From positions 248,001 through 312,000 of IMG/VR virus record IMGVR_UViG_3300011113_000640: a stretch of 64,000 bases of DNA; one strand, 5' to 3'. The stretch is from a virus. Position numbers and translations under genes: made by a program. Of the stretch, positions 24,034-30,545 are shown one piece after another (the first letter of the stretch is position 1; each line of letters starts with the position of its first letter). Below the pieces are notes generated by a model, which saw only the letters and a list, made by a program, of their open reading frames with translations, was not told the origin of the DNA and made no database searches.

Positions 24034-24619
24034 GATCTAGGTTGACCCATGTGGTTATTTCTCCTATGCAAGTATTGGATTTAGAATTTATACAAAGTTC
24101 TAGCTGGCTGATAATATCTTGGACATTGACGCCATGGCCAGTCCAAGTAGGTCTGGAACGACCTATGGGAGTATCCAGTCTATCTACTGTTATCAAACTG
24201 GTACGAAAATTTACCTGGCCAATTCGAAAGGCCTGAGTCCATTGTAGACTTGCATGTTTGAGAGCCGCCTTGTTGGAATTGTAGCTTTCCCAACCCGGAA
24301 AAGGTGCAGATGTATCTTCACTGCCCACCCCACCTATGTTTATGATATGTCCACCCTTGCCACGTTCTTGCCACAGCATAGCCACTTCGGTCAGCAGCTG
24401 AGTTTGACCATATAGTGTTTGGCTTTGACCAAACACTCCATCATAGGCGTTGTTGACGAATACATCATAATTCAAACTGAGTTCGGCTATCTTAGCACGC
24501 TGGGTCAAAATATCATGACCGGTTGATCTACTGACACTGGTGGCATCAAACTTTTTAACCAATTCTAAACCCAGACCTTGGTTGCCACCTGTGACTAGAA
24601 AAGTTTTGAGATTGGCCAT
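24017..24619 (-). CDS. Short-chain dehydrogenase/reductase
   Basis: 200 aa. The NAD(P) motif is VTGGNQGLGLELVKKF, followed by VNNAYDGVF (NNAG-like), IINIGGVGSED (catalytic Ser region) and the catalytic ESYNSNKAALKHA (YxxxK). It is shorter than usual SDRs (about 250 aa) because the C-terminal substrate loop is reduced. It is located just after tRNA-Glu. Substrate unknown. Confidence 0.8.
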   Translation of the reverse strand: MANLKTFLVTGGNQGLGLELVKKFDATSVSRSTGHDILTQRAKIAELSLNYDVFVNNAYDGVFGQSQTLYGQTQLLTEVAMLWQERGKGGHIINIGGVGSEDTSAPFPGWESYNSNKAALKHASLQWTQAFRIGQVNFRTSLITVDRLDTPIGRSRPTWTGHGVNVQDIISQLELCINSKSNTCIGEITTWVNLDHDKTS

Positions 24620-24625
24620 TTAATT

Positions 24626-24701
24626 TGGTACACCCAAGGGGATTCGAACCCCTGTTGCAGCCGTGAAAGGGCCGAGTCCTGGGCCTCTAGACGATGGGTG
24701 C
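24626..24701 (-). tRNA. tRNA-Glu (TTC)
   Basis: 76 bases with encoded CCA. The acceptor stem is GCACCCA/TGGGTGT, the anticodon arm has CCTTTCACGG with TTC at 34-36, and the T arm is AGGGG-TTCGAAT-CCCCT. The D arm and anticodon region closely resemble bacterial tRNA-Glu. The discriminator is A and pair 1-72 is G-T, both unusual for Glu. Confidence 0.9.
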
Positions 24702-24704
24702 ATG

Positions 24705-24863
24705 TTACTTCATTCTCAACTGCTGAGCAAATTTTTTGACAATCAGATTTGCCTTCTTGTTGGATTCTGTGATGCTTCTGCTGGCAGCCGATCGTTTTTC
24801 GGTCTTGGTCCACTGTCCAGCGATAGTTCTGCTTAGTTCACCTGCACTTTGACGCTTTGCCAT
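24705..24863 (-). CDS. Small basic protein
   Basis: 52 aa, starting MAKRQSAGELSRTIAGQW and ending KKFAQQLRMK. Lys/Arg/Ser-rich and mostly helical. It sits between the omega-like gene and tRNA-Glu, three bases before the tRNA 5' end, so it is probably cotranscribed with both. No family recognised. Confidence 0.55.
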   Translation of the reverse strand: MAKRQSAGELSRTIAGQWTKTEKRSAASRSITESNKKANLIVKKFAQQLRMK

Positions 24864-24865
24864 GT

Positions 24866-25087
24866 TTATTTTACCTTTATCAAATAATCAGTCATATTAA
24901 AAGTGCCACTCTGTACTTCTTTGAGTGCATCAATGGGCGTGACCCAAGAGTTGGTTTCTCGAGCCCGGCGCTTCATTTCTCTCAGTCGTTGCGCAGCAGC
25001 GATCACAAGATCATATCGGCCGCCGGCATAGGCCACACAGCGTTCGGTATCAATTTCACTGCTACGACTTTCGATTCTGGTGCTCAT
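24866..25087 (-). CDS. rpoZ-like: RNA polymerase omega subunit-like protein
   Basis: 73 aa. The segment YAGGRYDLVIAAAQRLREMK matches the omega core (NRFDLVLVAAKRARQL in bacteria), and TPIDALKEVQSGTF matches the C-terminal AL-E-x-G region. Bacterial omega (70-90 aa) binds the beta' subunit and helps assemble RNA polymerase. T4-like phages use host polymerase, so a phage omega could replace the host one and change promoter choice. It has its own strong promoter. Identification rests on motif reading only. Confidence 0.65.
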   Translation of the reverse strand: MSTRIESRSSEIDTERCVAYAGGRYDLVIAAAQRLREMKRRARETNSWVTPIDALKEVQSGTFNMTDYLIKVK

Positions 25088-25109
25088 GACTTCTCCTTGT
25101 AAAAAGTTA

Positions 25110-25138
25110 ATTATACACTAAAATATGGCGCTGGTCAA
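25110..25138 (-). promoter_or_regulatory. Sigma70-type promoter for the omega-like gene
   Basis: Minus strand TTGACC (25133-25138), 17 bases, TATAAT (25110-25115), 22 bases before the ATG at 25087, with AAGGAG in the leader. Confidence 0.85.
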
Positions 25139-25144
25139 ACACTT

Positions 25145-25152
25145 TATAAATA
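25145..25152 (+). promoter_or_regulatory. T4-type late promoter box on the plus strand
   Basis: TATAAATA lies four bases before the ATG of the lone plus-strand SGNH-like gene at 25157. It is back to back with the minus-strand omega promoter. A transcript started here would have almost no leader. Confidence 0.65.
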
Positions 25153-25156
25153 TCCA

Positions 25157-25873
25157 ATGTGCCCGCAACACCTTAGTTCACATTTTGCCAATCAAGAACT
25201 TAATTGGATTCAGACTGACTCATATGAACAATATCAAAAAAATCTCATTGAAAAACAAGATGAACTAGAACAGTTTGGTTGGATCGATCAAACTTTTACC
25301 TATCGATATAACAGTCAAGGATTCAGAAGTGCCGAGTTTGAAGAATCTGTTCCCAGTGCGATGTTTCTTGGATGTAGCCACACGCTGGGAGTAGGATTAC
25401 CTATGGAAGCTACCTTTTCGCACATAGTCAGCACCAGTTTAAATCTTAAAAATTTCAATCTGGGTGTTCCGGGTAGTAGCAATGATACTGCATTCCGTTT
25501 GGCGCATTATTACATTCCTCGATTGAAACCAACCATTGTGGTTTTTCTATCAACTGAACGAACCAGATTTGAATTGTTTACAGAAAACAACGAAAACGAT
25601 ATTTTATCCTATAACAACATGACCAATTCTCTTCAATTTGTCAGAGAAGAGTTGAAGCTATTTTATCGTCATTGGATAATGAATAACAACAACGTTGATA
25701 TGCATTATGCAAAAAATGTTGGAGCCATTCAACAGCTATGTTCTGCAAACAATATCAAATTTTATCACAGAGAATTTTTAAAGTTTCCGTTGATAGACAA
25801 AGCAAGAGATCTAGCGCACTATGGAATTAAATCTAACAATATTGTCGCCAAGAAAATTCTAGCAGATCTTTAA
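25157..25873 (+). CDS. SGNH/GDSL hydrolase-like protein
   Basis: 238 aa. Block I is AMFLGCSHTLGVGLP, with serine in the GxSH position. The NLGVPGSSNDTAFRLAHYY region fits blocks II/III (oxyanion Gly and Asn), and the C-terminal ARDLAHYGIKSN supplies the D-x-x-H pair. Such enzymes act as sugar O-acetylesterases or acyl transferases. It is one of three SGNH-like genes here. Its stop shares TTAA with the convergent gene. Probably late-expressed, which would suit a virion or glycan-modifying role. Confidence 0.75.
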   Translation: MCPQHLSSHFANQELNWIQTDSYEQYQKNLIEKQDELEQFGWIDQTFTYRYNSQGFRSAEFEESVPSAMFLGCSHTLGVGLPMEATFSHIVSTSLNLKNFNLGVPGSSNDTAFRLAHYYIPRLKPTIVVFLSTERTRFELFTENNENDILSYNNMTNSLQFVREELKLFYRHWIMNNNNVDMHYAKNVGAIQQLCSANNIKFYHREFLKFPLIDKARDLAHYGIKSNNIVAKKILADL

Positions 25874-26808
25874 CCTATTAGCTTGGCCAGGTGTGATCTA
25901 TTGTAGCGAGCAATAGTTTGTAAATTGTCAATGATGTCAATGGTAGACATTGTTTCTTTCATGGCTTGCCATCTAGCCGGCCCTTCGAGTCGATCGTAGC
26001 TTTCATCCCAACAACTACTATAAGTTTGGAATCCAATATCTTGTAACCTTTTTAAATAATTTCGCGGACCATAAACCAACACAGGCTTGCCAGCCATGAT
26101 AGGCCTTACAGTTTTTTCAGTGGGAAAGAATGTATCACCCAGTGTATATGTTTCGGCAACAATTTCAATTTGGAATTGATTGTAGTAACCTAGTATGCCG
26201 CTGTTGGTCTTTGGCTCTCTGACAAATTGATCTCTAACCCTGTGTCCGTCAATGCTGGTAACTGGACAACAAGTAAGCCACCCAATAATGTCGGTGTTGA
26301 GCCAATCATCGGGTTTTTCTAAATTAATTGGAGCAGTTTCTTTGATCCAAGGCGGCGCCTCGTCTGTGTTCATAACACTTAACAATGTGTTTCCTTGTTG
26401 CCAAAGATCATAGAGTATTCTTGCTCGAGCAAAAGTTCTGCGACCCATAAAGTAGCCAAACAAGCAAGCACCATCGGCAACAGGTGCAACATCGGTCCAG
26501 TACTTGCGGCTCATTTCAAAAAAATGACTAAGGGAGACTTTACCTATGTTTAAATTTGCGTACGGTGTTTGCTCGTGCATGTTAGGATTTCTAGCAATAC
26601 TGATTGTTTTGGGGTCTCTGCCGGTGGCAACACAGTGTTGATTTAACATGTCCACAATGCCCAGTGCTTGCATGCTAGGACCTTCATAACGGAAATCTAT
26701 TTCGACATGGGCAGAAGGATCAATATTGCTGAGACAATTTTTAACCTCCGCTGGGTTGCTCCAAGAATCTCCACACACTCTTAAAGGAATAACAATCGGT
26801 TTATTCAA
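25870..26808 (-). CDS. Glycosyltransferase-like phage protein (third paralogue)
   Basis: 312 aa. The signature DTFFPTEKTVRPIMAGKPVLV, then YLKRLQDIGFQTYSSCWDES, matches the genes at 6925 and 12588. The N-terminal part has VCGDSWSNPAEVKN and a possible sugar-binding segment (HCVATGRDPKTISIARN). It converges on the SGNH-like gene with shared stop bases. Donor and acceptor unknown. Confidence 0.65.
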   Translation of the reverse strand: MNKPIVIPLRVCGDSWSNPAEVKNCLSNIDPSAHVEIDFRYEGPSMQALGIVDMLNQHCVATGRDPKTISIARNPNMHEQTPYANLNIGKVSLSHFFEMSRKYWTDVAPVADGACLFGYFMGRRTFARARILYDLWQQGNTLLSVMNTDEAPPWIKETAPINLEKPDDWLNTDIIGWLTCCPVTSIDGHRVRDQFVREPKTNSGILGYYNQFQIEIVAETYTLGDTFFPTEKTVRPIMAGKPVLVYGPRNYLKRLQDIGFQTYSSCWDESYDRLEGPARWQAMKETMSTIDIIDNLQTIARYNRSHLAKLIG

Positions 26809-26855
26809 ACTACTCTTTGCTTTCTTTTTTCAATATTTAATAATTATAGTTAATC

Positions 26856-26932
26856 TGGTGCCCCGGGAAGGATTCGAACCTTCAACAGCTCCCTTCTGAG
26901 GAGAGTGCGTCTACCTGTTGCGCCACCGGGGT
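26856..26932 (-). tRNA. tRNA, probable Leu (CAG), short variable loop
   Basis: 77 bases with encoded CCA. The D arm (GGTGGCGCAACAGGTAGACGC) is like bacterial tRNA-Leu. The anticodon stem CTCTC/GGGAG encloses CTCAGAA, giving CAG with U33 in place. However the variable region is only five bases (CTGTT), whereas Leu tRNAs carry a long arm. The 1-72 pair is A-C. The anticodon assignment is the best-paired option; a one-base shift would give an opal-type TCA but breaks U33. Confidence 0.75.
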
Positions 26933-26938
26933 TGACCT

Positions 26939-27529
26939 TTACGTTACTTGCGTGGTACCGTTGCCGTTTTTAAAACCAATCTCGCCACCTTCTGCTTCAA
27001 TCCTTTTGATCACATCTTCAAACAGGATAGGAGCAAAGTCGGTTTGTTCCACGCACACGCAATGATAACGAACATCAACTATGTCGGTGATCTTGCCATT
27101 GAATCCTGGCAACATCACCCGGTTGGCATGCAAGTGCCCGTGGATGTTGACACCAAAGCGACCAAGGCTTTCTGAGTGAATAGGAATATGGCTGAGTATC
27201 ATGCCATTCATCACATGGTATCCACGCAGGCTACGGAAGTAAGGAGTGTAATCCTCATCCTTAAAGATATCGTGATTACCACGGATAAGAATCTTGTCAC
27301 CATTGAGTCTATTCATAATAGGTAAACTCTTGCGGTTGATCACTACATCACCCAAGTGATATACTTTATCGTTTGGACGCACACGCTCGTTCCAGGCCCG
27401 GACCATGAACTCGTCCATTTCGTTGGGATCTGTCCAAGGGCGAAGTTTTGTAACTCCATCGTTACGTGTGAAGCGACATACACCTGCGTGACCAAAGTGC
27501 GTATCGCTGACTAAAAATACTGCTGGCAT
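26939..27529 (-). CDS. Metallophosphoesterase
   Basis: 196 aa from the ATG at 27529, set by a strong AAAGGAGG upstream. Dinuclear metal motifs are complete: FLVSDTHFGH, VYHLGDVV, LIRGNHDIF, ILSHIPIH and NIHGHLHANR. This is the small calcineurin-like type common in phages, hydrolysing phosphodiesters or nucleotides. It lies within the tRNA cluster, between tRNA-Leu and tRNA-Trp. Possible roles are RNA 2',3'-cyclic phosphate or nucleotide turnover; the substrate is not shown by sequence. Confidence 0.9.
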   Translation of the reverse strand: MPAVFLVSDTHFGHAGVCRFTRNDGVTKLRPWTDPNEMDEFMVRAWNERVRPNDKVYHLGDVVINRKSLPIMNRLNGDKILIRGNHDIFKDEDYTPYFRSLRGYHVMNGMILSHIPIHSESLGRFGVNIHGHLHANRVMLPGFNGKITDIVDVRYHCVCVEQTDFAPILFEDVIKRIEAEGGEIGFKNGNGTTQVT

Positions 27530-27554
27530 AAGTGCCTCCTTTCTTTGTAAAACA

Positions 27555-27628
27555 TGGCGCCGGTCTAAGGAATCGAACCTCAATTAACGGTTTTGGAGAC
27601 CGCTGTAATGCCATTATACCAGACCGAC
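27555..27628 (-). tRNA. tRNA-Trp (CCA)
   Basis: 74 bases ending GCCA. The acceptor stem GTCGGTC/GACCGGC has one G-T pair, the anticodon arm GCGGT-CTCCAAA-ACCGT gives CCA, and the T arm is TGAGG-TTCGATT-CCTTA. The discriminator is G, as expected for bacterial Trp. Confidence 0.92.
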
Positions 27629-27634
27629 CAAACT

Positions 27635-27712
27635 TGGAAGTGAGGGTGAGATTCGAACTCACGGCTTTAGGGATTTGCAGTCCCTTGCATTGGGCCACTC
27701 TGCCACCTCACT
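27635..27712 (-). tRNA. tRNA-Cys (GCA)
   Basis: 78 bases with CCA. The acceptor stem is AGTGAGG/CCTCACT, the anticodon arm AGGGA-CTGCAAA-TCCCT gives GCA, and the T arm is GTGAG-TTCGAAT-CTCAC. The discriminator T73 is the Cys identity base. Confidence 0.9.
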
Positions 27713-27753
27713 GTAATAAGCTCATAACAAAAATGTATTGGATCCCTGGCAAA

Positions 27754-27772
27754 ATCGCATATCGAATGCGAT
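27754..27772 (+). promoter_or_regulatory. Perfect 7-bp hairpin upstream of a plus-strand small gene
   Basis: ATCGCAT-ATCGA-ATGCGAT, a perfect inverted repeat 24 bases before the ATG of the lone plus-strand gene at 27796 and just outside tRNA-Cys. There is no T-run. It may be an operator, a leader hairpin or an RNase processing site. Confidence 0.5.
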
Positions 27773-27795
27773 ATATATTACTAGGAGTTATACAC

Positions 27796-27957
27796 ATGGA
27801 ATACATTTTAACCTTATTTGTTTACTTCAACGGAGATCTCATCCGTAAACTGGAACAACCAGTGGCCACTGCGGCCGTATGTCAACAACTCAGTGCAGGT
27901 CTCAACTTCCGTGATCCTGCTGTGACAGCCTTTGCCACTTGTCGTCCCAGATCATAA
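27796..27957 (+). CDS. Small protein, only plus-strand gene in the tRNA cluster
   Basis: 53 aa from ATG 27796, with TAGGAG ten bases upstream; the longer frame upstream runs through two tRNAs and is not coding. It starts MEYILTLFVYFNGDLIRKL and has AAVCQQLSAGLNF and CRPRS near the end. The first segment is weakly hydrophobic. It ends two bases before the 3' end of the opposite-strand tRNA-fMet. No family recognised. Confidence 0.6.
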   Translation: MEYILTLFVYFNGDLIRKLEQPVATAAVCQQLSAGLNFRDPAVTAFATCRPRS

Positions 27958-27958
27958 T

Positions 27959-28032
27959 TGGTTGCGGGTGACGGAGTTGAACCGCCAACTGGAGCTTATG
28001 AGACTCCCGAGATACCATTTCTCTAACCCGCG
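27959..28032 (-). tRNA. Initiator-like tRNA-fMet (CAT)
   Basis: 74 bases. The 5' end CGCGGGT pairs with ACCCGCA, leaving the C1-A72 mismatch that marks bacterial initiator tRNA, and the 3' end CGCAACCA equals that of E. coli fMet. The anticodon arm GGAGT-CTCATAA-GCTCC gives CAT but lacks the usual three G-C pairs next to the loop. The T arm is GGCGG-TTCAACT-CCGTC. Confidence 0.85.
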
Positions 28033-28038
28033 TCTGTT

Positions 28039-28212
28039 TCACTGTTCCTGTTCCATTCTACGGAACTGTTCCTGCGCCCGAATCATAGCAGACGCACGAT
28101 CGATCTTGTTCTGAAACAGTTGTTGCTTTTGTGCTTCGGTCAAGAATGCCGAACTCACATCATAAGCCTGTTTCACAATAGCGTCGTTGAGTTTTTTGTA
28201 ATCAATTGACAT
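28039..28212 (-). CDS. Small helical protein
   Basis: 57 aa from ATG 28212 (MSIDYKKLNDAIVKQAYDVS), with AGGAAA upstream. It is predicted helical and charged, ending QFRRMEQEQ. It lies six bases before tRNA-fMet and is transcribed with it from the promoter at 28400-28428. Function unknown. Confidence 0.6.
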   Translation of the reverse strand: MSIDYKKLNDAIVKQAYDVSSAFLTEAQKQQLFQNKIDRASAMIRAQEQFRRMEQEQ

Positions 28213-28291
28213 CTTTTTCCTTTCCTCTATAAAATAAAAAACCCCGGAGTGTTTAGTTCCAGGGCTTTTGAATATCGTATGATGTTTCGTA

Positions 28292-28393
28292 CTATTCCGT
28301 GCCCTGAATCTCATCCTCGCAAATCTGCCATAGACCAACCACCTCATTGAAGTTGGGTTGTGGTACAAGATAGGTCACTTTGCGATTCAACAT
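28292..28393 (-). CDS. Tiny protein, possibly from a leaderless transcript
   Basis: 33 aa, starting MLNRKVTYLVPQPNFNEVVG and ending IQGTE. Its ATG lies only six bases after a consensus TATAAT, so the mRNA would start at or next to the ATG. The following 79 bases before the next gene hold a weak stem (CCCCGGA/TCCAGGG) and AGGAAA. Function unknown. Confidence 0.55.
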   Translation of the reverse strand: MLNRKVTYLVPQPNFNEVVGLWQICEDEIQGTE

Positions 28394-28399
28394 AGTAGT

Positions 28400-28428
28400 A
28401 TTATATAGAGTTATTTATATCTTGTCAA
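28400..28428 (-). promoter_or_regulatory. Sigma70-type promoter with an embedded late box
   Basis: Minus strand TTGACA (28423-28428), 17 bases, TATAAT (28400-28405). The spacer contains TATAAATA (28412-28419), so the same site could serve early and T4-type late transcription of the small genes and tRNA-fMet downstream. Confidence 0.8.
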
Positions 28429-28444
28429 CCGGGTTTGGTCAACA

Positions 28445-28474
28445 AAAAAGCCCCCGGGGGAGCTTTTTTTTTTT
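28445..28474 (-). terminator. Terminator after the porin gene
   Basis: A GC-rich stem (AGCTCCCCC / GGGGGCT, one bulge) has T-runs on both sides, so it can work in either direction. It ends the porin transcript. Confidence 0.75.
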
Positions 28475-28490
28475 GGATCACTTTTAAAAA

Positions 28491-29231
28491 TTAATTAAAA
28501 GTTTTTGTCAAGCCAACTACCACGGCATTCTTGTAGAGCTTTTGACCGCTCACAGTGTTTGCAGTTTCAAAAGTTCTTGTTGTGCCAGAGTTGGTGAAAT
28601 ACTTTACACTGACGTCAAAGTCTTTGGGTAGACTGTAAACAAAACCAGCATTGATGTCATTGTAATCGTAGGCTGTGCTGTTGGCCACATTGGTACGACC
28701 ATAGTGTGCTACAACAGCCAGATTCTTGATCACAGGAACTGGTAACTTGCCATCTGCTTGCACGTAGGTTGTGCCTTGAGCATTGGCTGTACCGAAATAG
28801 CCATCTCCCAAGGTTCTGCTATACTTGGCAGAAATGATGTCTTTGTAACCTAGGCCGACATAGCCTTCATAGGTGTCAAAGTTTGAACCAGTTTTTGCTG
28901 AAGTGGTGGCACGTGGATAGAAATAGTTGTAGCTACCGATGTCGATCGAGATGCCCTTGAAGATTTCTTTCTTGTAACCAGCGTAGAGATCACTCTCTAC
29001 ACCTGCACCATTGGTGTAGACTTGGCTAGAAACACTGCTGTTCCAGTTACCAATGTACAAGCCACTCTTGTGTGCATAGTCGATGCCGCCCTGAACTGCA
29101 GGAGCATTTTGGGTTTGGCTAACACCGCGGAAACGGTAGTCGCTGGTCAAACCTAAATTGCCGGTGAGTTGAGCTTGAGCCGAGGCAACAAAGCCAGCGG
29201 ACAAGGCCAATGCTAATAATAATTTTTTCAT
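28491..29231 (-). CDS. TorF-family outer-membrane porin-like protein
   Basis: 246 aa. The signal peptide MKKLLLALALSAGFVASAQA is followed by LTGNLGLTSDYRFRGVSQTQ and then NAPAVQGGIDYAHKSGLYIG, typical of the TorF family of putative porins in Proteobacteria. Alternating beta strands run to the terminal VVGLTKTFN, with the C-terminal Phe/Asn end of outer-membrane barrels. Length fits the family (220-260 aa). AAAAGGAAA precedes the ATG and a terminator follows. Probably acquired from a betaproteobacterial host. In the phage it may alter host permeability or mask a receptor. Confidence 0.85.
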   Translation of the reverse strand: MKKLLLALALSAGFVASAQAQLTGNLGLTSDYRFRGVSQTQNAPAVQGGIDYAHKSGLYIGNWNSSVSSQVYTNGAGVESDLYAGYKKEIFKGISIDIGSYNYFYPRATTSAKTGSNFDTYEGYVGLGYKDIISAKYSRTLGDGYFGTANAQGTTYVQADGKLPVPVIKNLAVVAHYGRTNVANSTAYDYNDINAGFVYSLPKDFDVSVKYFTNSGTTRTFETANTVSGQKLYKNAVVVGLTKTFN

Positions 29232-29307
29232 GCTTGAAGTTTCCTTTTAAAAGAATGCTGGGTGATCACCCAACTCTTTATTTAGTGGTTTTTACTTAGT
29301 GACCAAC

Positions 29308-29335
29308 AAAAAAGCCTGATTTCTCAGGCTTTTTA
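29308..29335 (-). terminator. Terminator after the second barrel gene
   Basis: The stem AAAGCCTGA/TCAGGCTTT with a short loop is flanked by A- and T-runs. It ends the minus-strand transcript of the 184-aa barrel gene and separates it from the porin gene. Confidence 0.8.
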
Positions 29336-29355
29336 TTTTGAAACAACAAAAACTA

Positions 29356-29910
29356 TTAGAAATTCCGAGTATAATTAAAATTTATAATTTTTTGATCTAC
29401 ATCACCTTGCACACGATCATATCTTACACCAATTGTATCTTTTTTGGTAACAGCATAACCTACTCCGGCTCTCCAGGTGCGAGTAGTATCGTTCATGGCA
29501 GTGTTAAATGGAGTGCGAAAACGCCAGCCAGCACGAACAGTAAAGCCTGATGAGCCAAATGGAGCGGTAACCCCGGGTTCTACGCTATAGTATCCATAAC
29601 TGCCAGTGCTGATATATCGTTCGCCAACACCTGTGCGAGTGTACAAGGTCGCAAACTTTGTCGGCAACAATCCAGTTACTCCGGCTTCAAGGCGAGTGCT
29701 GGCCAATGCATTGCTACCATTTTGGTTGATTTGTAAAACTCCTACATCACCAAGAAAGTTTTTGTTGATGTTTTCTCTGACTGCCAAGCTCCAACTGTTT
29801 TGATCTGCTGATTTGACATTGTCGACATTGCCATATTCGACCGTGGCGGATCCTGCGTGGACCAAACCTGCGGCAAACACCAAACTTAGAATAGTTAATA
29901 GTTTTTTCAT
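29356..29910 (-). CDS. Small outer-membrane beta-barrel protein
   Basis: 184 aa. The signal peptide MKKLLTILSLVFAAGLVHA is followed by eight or so amphipathic strands, including RLEAGVTGLLPTKFATLYTR, FTVRAGWRFRTPFN and TWRAGVGYAVTKKDTIGVRY, and a terminal IINFNYTRNF ending in Phe, the assembly signal for the BAM machine. The size suits an eight-stranded barrel (OmpA- or OmpX-like fold). It is next to the porin gene in the same orientation but with its own terminator. Function unknown; it may block adsorption of other phages. Confidence 0.8.
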   Translation of the reverse strand: MKKLLTILSLVFAAGLVHAGSATVEYGNVDNVKSADQNSWSLAVRENINKNFLGDVGVLQINQNGSNALASTRLEAGVTGLLPTKFATLYTRTGVGERYISTGSYGYYSVEPGVTAPFGSSGFTVRAGWRFRTPFNTAMNDTTRTWRAGVGYAVTKKDTIGVRYDRVQGDVDQKIINFNYTRNF

Positions 29911-29977
29911 AATTGTCCTTAAAGGTAATTTAATGATATCGTATCTAGATTTAGTTATGACTCAAGATTAACGGATC

Positions 29978-30003
29978 AAAAAAAACCCGCCGAAGCGGGT
30001 TTT
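29978..30003 (-). terminator. Terminator of the tmRNA gene
   Basis: The stem ACCCGC-TTCG-GCGGGT is followed by eight T on the minus strand. The stable TTCG tetraloop is typical. It ends the tmRNA precursor. Confidence 0.85.
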
Positions 30004-30004
30004 G

Positions 30005-30287
30005 ACATTTTTGGTAACAAGGCATGTCTGCCCCGGAGATCATGCCGCTAAGGCAAAGACCTCGTCGTTAGCTGCGTTTGCAGTTATCATTTTGCTTCTA
30101 CGACCAGGCTTTCCCAGTCCTAACGGGTTTCGCATTCCCGTGTTGCCGTCCGCATTGGCTCACCATGTCGATCCTGATTCATCCCCACCCAAGCATACTG
30201 GACAATACACTTGGGTGGAGATGCTGGGATTTGCACCCAGGTCCATAGTGCCTTCACTTGGAAGGGATTACAACAATTCGAAAAACG
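30005..30287 (-). ncRNA. ssrA: Two-piece (circularly permuted) tmRNA
   Basis: In transcription order, an acceptor piece (about 30287-30214) comes first, then a spacer, then the coding piece (30186 to about 30005). The acceptor piece has a T arm CTGGG-TGCAAAT-CCCAG and ends CATCTCC-A-CC; the coding piece starts GGGGATGAATCAGGATCGACA, like a tmRNA 5' end. GGGGATG pairs with CATCTCC over seven pairs, with G3-T70, the alanine identity pair. The tag frame (30040-30081) reads ANAANDEVFALAA followed by TGA. The spacer folds as ACCCAAG/CTTGGGT and is presumably cut out. Ends are approximate. CCA is only partly encoded (CCC). Confidence 0.9.
30187..30216 (-). other. Excised hairpin between tmRNA pieces
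   Basis: ACCCAAG (30216-30210) and CTTGGGT (30193-30187) form a 7-bp stem around a 16-base loop. It joins the acceptor 3' end to the coding-piece 5' end in the precursor, where RNase P and 3' processing enzymes would be expected to cut. Confidence 0.75.
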
Positions 30288-30545
30288 TTAACTCAACTTA
30301 CGTGCCATTTGAGGCGCTGGCGTAAACGAATTCACTATAGCCAAATAACCGTCGGCTGACGCTTCAGTGCTGAATAATCTTATAAAATTGTCTGAGTAAG
30401 TGATTCCGTCTGAATTTGTAGTCGTCTGAGTATTAACTGACATGGTAACCGCTGCCACGGCTGGATCAGTGAGATATGCACTTAATTGATTCGTTTCTGC
30501 TTCAGTGCGAGCACGTCCGTAAATAACTTCTGTAAAATATAGCAT
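30288..30545 (-). CDS. Small phage protein
   Basis: 85 aa, starting MLYFTEVIYGRARTEAETNQ. It contains LSAYLTDPAVAAVTMSVNTQ and ends FTPAPQMARKLS. Soluble, with no signal peptide. Its stop lies directly at the start of the tmRNA precursor, and a late-type box at 30570-30577 precedes it, so the tmRNA may be cotranscribed with it. Function unknown. Confidence 0.6.
   Translation of the reverse strand: MLYFTEVIYGRARTEAETNQLSAYLTDPAVAAVTMSVNTQTTTNSDGITYSDNFIRLFSTEASADGYLAIVNSFTPAPQMARKLS

Noticed and set aside
24595-24813. 72-codon minus-strand frame running through tRNA-Glu
   Set aside because: It is out of frame with the 52-aa gene and reads through a complete tRNA.
27532-27795. Extension of the plus-strand small gene through tRNA-Trp and tRNA-Cys
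   Set aside because: The stretch is antisense to two tRNAs; the ATG at 27796 with TAGGAG is the sensible start.
28237-28264. Terminator between the 33-aa and 57-aa genes
   Set aside because: The stem is interrupted and the T-run lies on the wrong side for a clear minus-strand terminator; left as a weak structure.
30002-30325. 107-codon plus-strand open frame across the tmRNA
   Set aside because: It lies antisense to the tmRNA pieces and tag, starts with TTG without a ribosome binding site, and its amino acid pattern is low in structure.
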